Source: an uncultured Brevundimonas sp.
GTDB taxonomy: Bacteria; Pseudomonadota; Alphaproteobacteria; Caulobacterales; Caulobacteraceae
Direction of reading: 5' to 3'
Assembly (NCBI RefSeq): GCF_947305955.1
Contig: NZ_CAMZFB010000019.1
Location: 1 to 46,378 of the forward strand
Length of the DNA stretch: 46,378 nt
Positions 41,973-46,378 of the stretch are shown one piece after another. Every line of letters begins with the position of its first letter. Within the stretch, counting starts at the first letter, position 1. A model generated the notes under the pieces. The model made no database searches and had not been told where the DNA came from. It saw nothing but the letters and a program-made list of their open reading frames with translations. The position numbers and the translations under genes were made by a program.

Positions 41973-42329
41973 ATGTTGAGTTTGGCCCTATTCATGGCAT
42001 TGGCCATTTCGGTGCCCCAGCAACGGGCCGAGCCGCCGAATCCCATTGTCATATCCTATCGCGAGGTGATCCTCTGCGCCGGACTGACCCAGGCCAAGTC
42101 CGAACTGGAAGGCGGCGAAACCACCGACGGACGTCGTCTGTACGATGCTGCGCTCTACTGGTCCCTGACCGCCATCCAGCTGGGCGGCGCGACCGGCAGA
42201 CCCGCCGAAAGGACCGAGGCGGACATGACACAATCGCGAATTCACGCTGTCCGCCAGCTCAACAACCGTGACGCGAAGGCCCTGGCAGACCTCGATAAGT
42301 GTCTGAAATCCACACCCTCTCTAGGTTAA
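41973..42329 (+). CDS. Small secreted protein of unknown function
   Basis: A 118-residue protein starting MLSLALFMALAISVPQQRA, a short signal peptide. GGGAG lies seven bases before the ATG at 41973; ATGs at 41928 and 41955 would extend the N-terminus with poor signal features. The mature part is charged and helical (SYREVILCAGLTQAKSELEGGE..., two Cys at either end, which could form a disulfide). I do not recognise it. About 100 bases separate it from the next gene. Confidence 0.55.
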   Translation: MLSLALFMALAISVPQQRAEPPNPIVISYREVILCAGLTQAKSELEGGETTDGRRLYDAALYWSLTAIQLGGATGRPAERTEADMTQSRIHAVRQLNNRDAKALADLDKCLKSTPSLG

Positions 42330-42383
42330 CCAAGTATCAGTGATATTTTAGGTCGAACCTTCATCTTGGCGCTGCGTTTGCTT

Positions 42384-42417
42384 GCATTGAAACGGGATCA
42401 TTCCACGATCCCAATGC
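42384..42417 (+). repeat. Inverted repeat just upstream of the 42433 gene
   Basis: GGGATC (42394-42399) pairs with GATCCC (42407-42412) over a 7-base loop, and an outer pair GCATT (42384-42388) / AATGC (42413-42417) extends it, with GAAAC bulged on the left. It lies 16 bases before the ATG, so it may be in the 5' leader or be an operator. Confidence 0.6.
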
Positions 42418-42432
42418 GGGACAACCGAGCCA

Positions 42433-43683
42433 ATGTTCGAGTTTGGAAGAGATCTCAGACGCCTTTTTGAAAAGGCACGCGATAGCCAGGATTTGGGCTG
42501 GCTGGAACTTGTCGGGTTGAACCTCGTCGAGTCCGAAGCCCGCACCCAGTCCACCGACGCGGGTCGCGTTTCCTGTGCCCGACCCTATGAGGCGTGGATG
42601 CGCGCTGCCTCATTATGGCGCGAACATGCACGCCGTTCCGGCTCCCAGGACAGTCTCCAACGCGCCGAACAGGCAGGCCGCGATGCCAGCCGAGCCGCCC
42701 AGACCGATGATCAGGCCATGCGGGCCGCCATCGATGTCGGCAACACCTGTATGCTGGCCTTTGACCTCTACGGTGCGCCCTATCGTCTGAACGGCCTGCT
42801 GGAGAGCATGAAGCGGCTGCCGGAAGCCCGCAATCCGGAGACCCGTGCCGAGCTTCTGGCCTTGACCGCCCGCTTGAAAGCCCGTCAGGCCCGCATCGCC
42901 CAAGACGCGACGGCCATGACCGAGGCCGCCAATCTGTTGGCCGCGGCCATGCAGGACATCCGCCCCAGCGACAACCACATTGTCGAGGATCTAGCACTGG
43001 ATCGCGCTGCCCTGTCGCTGGAAGCCGGTCTTCTGAGCCGTGATGCCCAACTGCTGGATCGTGCAGGCCGCGAACTGCGCGTGCTGGTCGAAGGGGCCTC
43101 GCCGGACGAACGCCCGGTCAGCCGCGCACGCGCACTGGCCCTGTGTGGCACCGGCATGTCCGCCCTTGCCGCCGTCGCCGTGAACGATGACGCTGGTGAT
43201 CAGGCCAGCACCCTCTACGACGCCGCCGCCGATCAGTTCACCGCCGACCACAGCCCGCTGGACTGGGCGTCCATCGTCCTGCTGAAGGCCGAGAGCGGTC
43301 CGGTAAAGCTGTCCGTATTGGCACAGGCCCAGCGCCTGACGGATCGTCCGGGTCTTATTCTGGGCGCGATGATCCGCGAACGGCTGATGGCTCAATCCAT
43401 CGCCGAGGCCGATGCCAATGAGGACATTCCGGCCCTGACCCGTCTGGAAAGCCAGTTGCGCAAACGCTTGTCCAGCCCGCCCGACGACGCCACCGCCGTC
43501 GAATGGGCCAGTGACCAGATTTCGCTGACCCGTCTGGTGATGGTGCTGTCCTCGCACCTGACCTATCCGACGGCGGACCTCGGCATGGCCTTGTTCGAGG
43601 CGGCTGACGCGGCCAATCTGGCGGGTGCTCCGGCACTGGCCAAGCGTGCCCGCGACCTGATGCTGGCCGCCAAAAGCCTTTAG
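42433..43683 (+). CDS. Helical, TPR-like protein of unknown function
   Basis: A 416-residue protein, no signal peptide, no membrane segment. It is almost entirely helical and Ala/Leu/Arg-rich with repeat-like pairs of helices (e.g. MRAAIDVGNTCMLAFDLYG, RAELLALTARLKARQARIA), suggesting a TPR-like solenoid. The N-terminus (MFEFGRDLRRLFEKARDSQDLGWLEL) is acidic-basic helical. No catalytic motif is seen. The start at 42433 has only a weak ribosome site. Cannot name the family; the composition suggests a protein-protein contact role. Confidence 0.6.
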   Translation: MFEFGRDLRRLFEKARDSQDLGWLELVGLNLVESEARTQSTDAGRVSCARPYEAWMRAASLWREHARRSGSQDSLQRAEQAGRDASRAAQTDDQAMRAAIDVGNTCMLAFDLYGAPYRLNGLLESMKRLPEARNPETRAELLALTARLKARQARIAQDATAMTEAANLLAAAMQDIRPSDNHIVEDLALDRAALSLEAGLLSRDAQLLDRAGRELRVLVEGASPDERPVSRARALALCGTGMSALAAVAVNDDAGDQASTLYDAAADQFTADHSPLDWASIVLLKAESGPVKLSVLAQAQRLTDRPGLILGAMIRERLMAQSIAEADANEDIPALTRLESQLRKRLSSPPDDATAVEWASDQISLTRLVMVLSSHLTYPTADLGMALFEAADAANLAGAPALAKRARDLMLAAKSL

Positions 43684-43767
43684 AACTTACGGATAAATCC
43701 GGCCGCGCACCTTGACCACGCCACATTGGCCACCTAGCTGACCATCACGTCTTAAGGGTGCCTTCAA

Positions 43768-44115
43768 GTGACCGACCAATCTGCTGATCCCGTCCACGCC
43801 TTCATCGACAACGCCGTGAAGGATCACGACGTCGTCCTGTTCATGAAGGGCACGCCGGATTCGCCGCGCTGCGGCTTCTCGGGTCTGGCTGTCCAGATCC
43901 TCGACCACATTGGCGTTGCCTTCGTCGGTGTCGATGTGCTGCAGTCCGAACAACTGCGCGACGGTATCAAGGCCTATTCCGATTGGCCGACCATTCCCCA
44001 GCTCTACGTCAAGGGCGAGTTCGTGGGTGGTTCGGACATCATGCGCGAAATGTTCAACGCCGGTGAGCTTCAGGCTCTGATGGCCGAAAAGGGCATTGGC
44101 CCGGCAGAAGACTGA
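43768..44115 (+). CDS. grxD: Monothiol glutaredoxin, Grx4 type
   Basis: A 115-residue monothiol glutaredoxin with the CGFS active site (Cys35) in MKGTPDSPRCGFSG, then WPTIPQLYVKGEFVGGSDIM for glutathione binding. These proteins carry or transfer [2Fe-2S] clusters and often pair with BolA; no bolA is next to it here. The start is a GTG at 43768 with an RBS-like AAGGGTG upstream. The following thioesterase gene starts 21 bases after its stop, on the same strand. Confidence 0.95.
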   Translation: MTDQSADPVHAFIDNAVKDHDVVLFMKGTPDSPRCGFSGLAVQILDHIGVAFVGVDVLQSEQLRDGIKAYSDWPTIPQLYVKGEFVGGSDIMREMFNAGELQALMAEKGIGPAED

Positions 44116-44136
44116 TAAGGGCGGGGGGCCGATCTG

Positions 44137-44562
44137 ATGGCAAGGGCAGTTCTGGAACCGCGTGAAGACCGCGAAATCTTCATCGTACCTCTGGAGATCA
44201 AGCCCGAGCACATCGACGAGAACGGCCACGTCAACAATGTCGTCTATGTGGGCTGGTTGCAGGATGTCGGCACCGCCCACTGGAACGCCCGCTTCGACGA
44301 GGCGACCCGCACCAAATACTCGTGGGTCGCCCTTCGTCACGAGATCGACTATTTCCGCGGGATCATGCCGGACGCCACCGGCGTAAAAGCCCGCACATGG
44401 GTCGGTGATCCCCAAGGCCCGCGCTTTGCCCGCTATGTCCGCATCGAGGACGCCGACGGCAAGGTCTATGCACAGGGCGTCTCCGAATGGTGTCTGGTTG
44501 AAGCCAGCACCCTGCGCCCCCAGCGCATCCCTGCCGACATGCTGGCCCCGTTCGCCGCCTAA
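44137..44562 (+). CDS. Acyl-CoA thioesterase, 4HBT hotdog type
   Basis: A 141-residue single hotdog domain with EHIDENGHVNNVVYVGWLQD as the catalytic Asp/His/Asn region, then WVALRHEIDYFRGIMPD and the C-terminal beta strands. It resembles FadM/YbgC-like thioesterases that hydrolyse acyl-CoA or 4-hydroxybenzoyl-CoA. The exact substrate is unknown. A G-rich region (GGGCGGGGGG) lies before the ATG. Confidence 0.85.
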   Translation: MARAVLEPREDREIFIVPLEIKPEHIDENGHVNNVVYVGWLQDVGTAHWNARFDEATRTKYSWVALRHEIDYFRGIMPDATGVKARTWVGDPQGPRFARYVRIEDADGKVYAQGVSEWCLVEASTLRPQRIPADMLAPFAA

Positions 44563-44576
44563 TCTAGATATTCAGA

Positions 44577-44978
44577 TCAGCGTTGTCCGCCGATGACGGC
44601 GTCCTCGCGCACGCGCAGGGGGTTGGCGACCAGAAGCTGGCTGCCCGATGGCAGGCCCAGTTCGTTGAATGTCCATTGAACCAGCACACCTTCGTCCGAA
44701 GGCTGGGTACAGGTATCCTGATGGGTGCGGACCAGCGTCAGCACAGCACGGCCAGCGCCGCGGCTGATCCGCGGCTGGATGTCGTCTTTGTCGGTGCAGC
44801 CATTGCTCGCAACGCGGATAGCCGCAACATCGTCGGTCACCACCGCCGCATAGACCTGCTCGATCGCGCCTGAATCGACAGCCCCATAAATACCGTTGTC
44901 CAGCGGCGCGCACGCACCAGCGCCCGCCAGAACGAGAGCGGTCGTCAGAATGGCAAATCGGGATACTGGCTTACGCAT
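44577..44978 (-). CDS. Envelope protein of unknown function, possible lipoprotein
   Basis: A 133-residue protein starting MRKPVSRFAILTTALVLAGAGAC. The signal peptide is clear; a lipobox is imperfect (AGAC, Ala at -3), so lipid attachment is uncertain. GGGGGAGAC before the ATG at 44978 supports this start over a longer frame to 45101. The mature part (PLDNGIYGAVDSGAIEQVYAAVVTDD...) has three further Cys and no motif I recognise. It converges with the thioesterase gene. Confidence 0.65.
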   Translation of the reverse strand: MRKPVSRFAILTTALVLAGAGACAPLDNGIYGAVDSGAIEQVYAAVVTDDVAAIRVASNGCTDKDDIQPRISRGAGRAVLTLVRTHQDTCTQPSDEGVLVQWTFNELGLPSGSQLLVANPLRVREDAVIGGQR

Positions 44979-45067
44979 GTCTCCCCCGAGCGCGTTGCTG
45001 GATTCGGCAGGAAGATGCCTCAAAGCCCGCCTAAAGTGAACAGCGTTCTCCATTAAACCTTGGCAAT

Positions 45068-45097
45068 AAAAAAGGCCCCGCCGGAGCGAGGCCTTTT
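45068..45097 (-). terminator. Terminator after rpsD, possibly bidirectional
   Basis: AAAAGGCC (45070-45077) and GGCCTTTT (45090-45097) form an 8-bp stem that continues inward, after one mismatch, with CGC/GCG around a CGGA loop. Read on the minus strand it ends in a T-run (the A-run 45068-45073 here), fitting termination of rpsD transcription. Confidence 0.88.
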
Positions 45098-45140
45098 CCA
45101 TTTCCGATCTCTGTCCACCAGGGCGGACAGCGGCCGAATA

Positions 45141-45758
45141 TTACGAGGAGTAGTATTCGACGATCAGGTTCGGTTCCATCTTAACCGGGTACGGAACGTC
45201 AGCCAGTTCCGGGACGCGCACGTAGCGCACCGAGAAACCGCGATCGCCCAGTTCCAGGTAATCCGGAACGTCACGCTCGGCCGATTGCTGGGCTTCCAGC
45301 ACCAGAGCCATGTTGCGCGACTTTTCTTTCACTTCGACGACGTCGCCGGCCTTCACACGGTACGAACCGATGTCGACCTTCTTGCCGTTGACGGTCACGT
45401 GACCGTGCGACACGAACTGGCGAGCAGCCCAAACGGTCGGAACGAATTTGGCGCGGTAGACGATGGCGTCCAGGCGCGATTCCAGCAGACCGATCAGGTT
45501 TTCCGAGGTGTTGCCCTTACGACGGTTGGCTTCAGCGTAGATCGCCGCGAATTGCTTCTCGGTGATGTTGCCGTAGTAACCCTTGAGCTTTTGCTTGGCC
45601 TTCAGCTGCAGACCGAAGTCCGAAACCTTCGACTTACGACGCTGGCCGTGTTGGCCCGGGCCGTACGAACGCTTGTTGACCGGCGACTTGGCGCGGCCCC
45701 ACAGGTTTTCACCCATGGCGCGGTCGATTTTGTACTTGGCGCTATGACGCTTGGACAT
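45141..45758 (-). CDS. rpsD: 30S ribosomal protein S4
   Basis: A 205-residue S4 with the usual N-terminus ([27 protein letters not shown]), the conserved [11 protein letters not shown] segment and an S4 RNA-binding domain ([41 protein letters not shown]). S4 binds 16S rRNA early in small-subunit assembly and can control translation of its own operon. The start MSKRH is the family start, so the frame upstream to 45773 is not used. It stands alone on the minus strand with its own terminator. Confidence 0.98.
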   Translation of the reverse strand: MSKRHSAKYKIDRAMGENLWGRAKSPVNKRSYGPGQHGQRRKSKVSDFGLQLKAKQKLKGYYGNITEKQFAAIYAEANRRKGNTSENLIGLLESRLDAIVYRAKFVPTVWAARQFVSHGHVTVNGKKVDIGSYRVKAGDVVEVKEKSRNMALVLEAQQSAERDVPDYLELGDRGFSVRYVRVPELADVPYPVKMEPNLIVEYYSS

Positions 45759-45951
45759 AGTGTCATCTTTCAACTGTGATGCGGCCCGGTCCCTCCCCTA
45801 TTGGAGGGACGATCTCAACGGCGGTCCACGCATCGTCCGTGTTTAAACGCACCTCGGGCGCAAACCCGTGGTGTGAAGGGCGCGCTTATGGCCTTGATAC
45901 CCGCCAGAGTCAATCTTTGCGGGCTTTTGCGCCCCCTCAGCCCTGCTTCCG

Positions 45952-46378
45952 TCAGCCCTGCTGAAGAGCCAGTGCATAGTCCACGACATCGGACGGCCAA
46001 TCGGCCGTGTGCTGGCGAAACGCGACCTGGTCCGATGCGAACAGGGCGCGGACGGCTTCCTCATAGCCTGCAAAGTCACCAGCCACCGCCGTCAGGAAAC
46101 GGTACACCCGTTCCTGCGCGGCCTTGGCGGCTGTGGCACCCGCATCATTTCGGCGCGCCTCTTCGACCAGACGTCGCAAGGCTGCCGATGCGCCCCCCGG
46201 CTGGGCCTGAAGCCAGTCCCAGTGGCGGGGCAGCAAGGTTACCTCGCGCGGCACGACGCCCAGCTTCGGGCGCCCCCGTCCCCGCGCCGCAGGTTCTTCT
46301 GGGGCATAGCGGGCGGCAATCTCCTCTTGAGTGCCGCGCAGGTCCAGATCGACCACCCGCCCCGTCCGGTCATCAAAC
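45952..46378 (-). CDS. DUF2239 family protein, 5' end outside the window
   Basis: The frame is open to the right edge of the window, so the N-terminus is missing; about 142 residues are visible. The segments GRGRPKLGVVPREVTLLPRHWDWLQAQPGGASAALRRLVEEARR match the DUF2239 family, which is of unknown function and found across proteobacteria. The GRGRPKLG segment looks like a basic, possibly nucleic-acid-binding motif. An ATG/GTG at 46356 inside the family sequence is not the start. The 193-base gap to rpsD carries no gene that I can see. Confidence 0.82.
   Translation of the reverse strand, partial: FDDRTGRVVDLDLRGTQEEIAARYAPEEPAARGRGRPKLGVVPREVTLLPRHWDWLQAQPGGASAALRRLVEEARRNDAGATAAKAAQERVYRFLTAVAGDFAGYEEAVRALFASDQVAFRQHTADWPSDVVDYALALQQG

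Noticed and set aside
1..46378. tRNA, rRNA, CRISPR, insertion sequences or prophage
   Set aside because: No such structures were recognised; intergenic gaps are short and hold only terminators or small repeats.

Overview
The window looks like chromosomal DNA of a high-GC alphaproteobacterium, most likely a member of the Caulobacteraceae (Brevundimonas/Caulobacter/Asticcacaulis type). Reasons: a TipF-like degenerate EAL protein, a DivJ-like histidine kinase whose phospho-acceptor His falls at residue 336, a tyrosine-phosphatase homologue resembling Caulobacter CtpA next to lipid A genes, and DUF2093, DUF4170 and DUF2239 proteins typical of alphaproteobacteria. The genus is inference. I see no prophage, insertion sequence, CRISPR array, tRNA or rRNA. 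The region reads as core chromosome, densely packed, with overlapping starts and stops.

Layout. 1-847: 3' part of a DUF3829 gene ending in a strong terminator. 963-5674: a forward run with an M14 metallopeptidase, a MAPEG protein, a TldE/PmbA-like protein, a CysQ-like phosphatase and DUF4170. 5771-5989: a small membrane protein. 5993-11638: a lipid A block, with the CtpA-like phosphatase divergent from a tightly coupled operon (MsbA-like exporter, DUF374 acyltransferase, waaA, lpxK). 11727-16225: a signalling set of OmpR-type regulator, secreted LysM-FecR protein and CHASE2-PAS histidine kinase. 16226-17775: a lipoprotein-like gene, a 323-bp AT-richer gap with an imperfect hairpin, and an L,D-transpeptidase-like lipoprotein. 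17812-21146: purD, a PRC-barrel-like lipoprotein and xseA. 21175-24810: S58/DmpA peptidase, DUF2093 plus a single-domain response regulator, an LpxL-like acyltransferase and an SDR. 24928-28604: tipF-like, HAD hydrolase, MaoC hydratase, ribF. 28612-32660: sufE, divJ-like kinase, SDR and trhO. 32801-36480: MFS exporter, 51-aa membrane protein, prfC. 36592-41896: secreted HExxH/TPR protein, ada, YczE-like protein, MFS transporter, LysR regulator. 41973-46378: two unrecognised proteins, grxD, thioesterase, a lipoprotein-like protein, rpsD and a 5'-truncated DUF2239 gene.

How it fits together. The recurring theme is the cell envelope and cell-cycle/polar control: lipid A synthesis, export and modification; a possible peptidoglycan-sensing two-component set; an L,D-transpeptidase; TipF and DivJ homologues. 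The best candidates for a less-described system are the regulator/LysM-FecR/CHASE2-kinase set and the CtpA-like phosphatase beside the lipid A operon. At the DNA level, several convergent gene pairs share stop-codon sequence (CTAG on both strands, or hairpins containing both stops), and xseA ends in three 16-bp repeats that supply a GSL(F/L)-stop ending in each reading frame.
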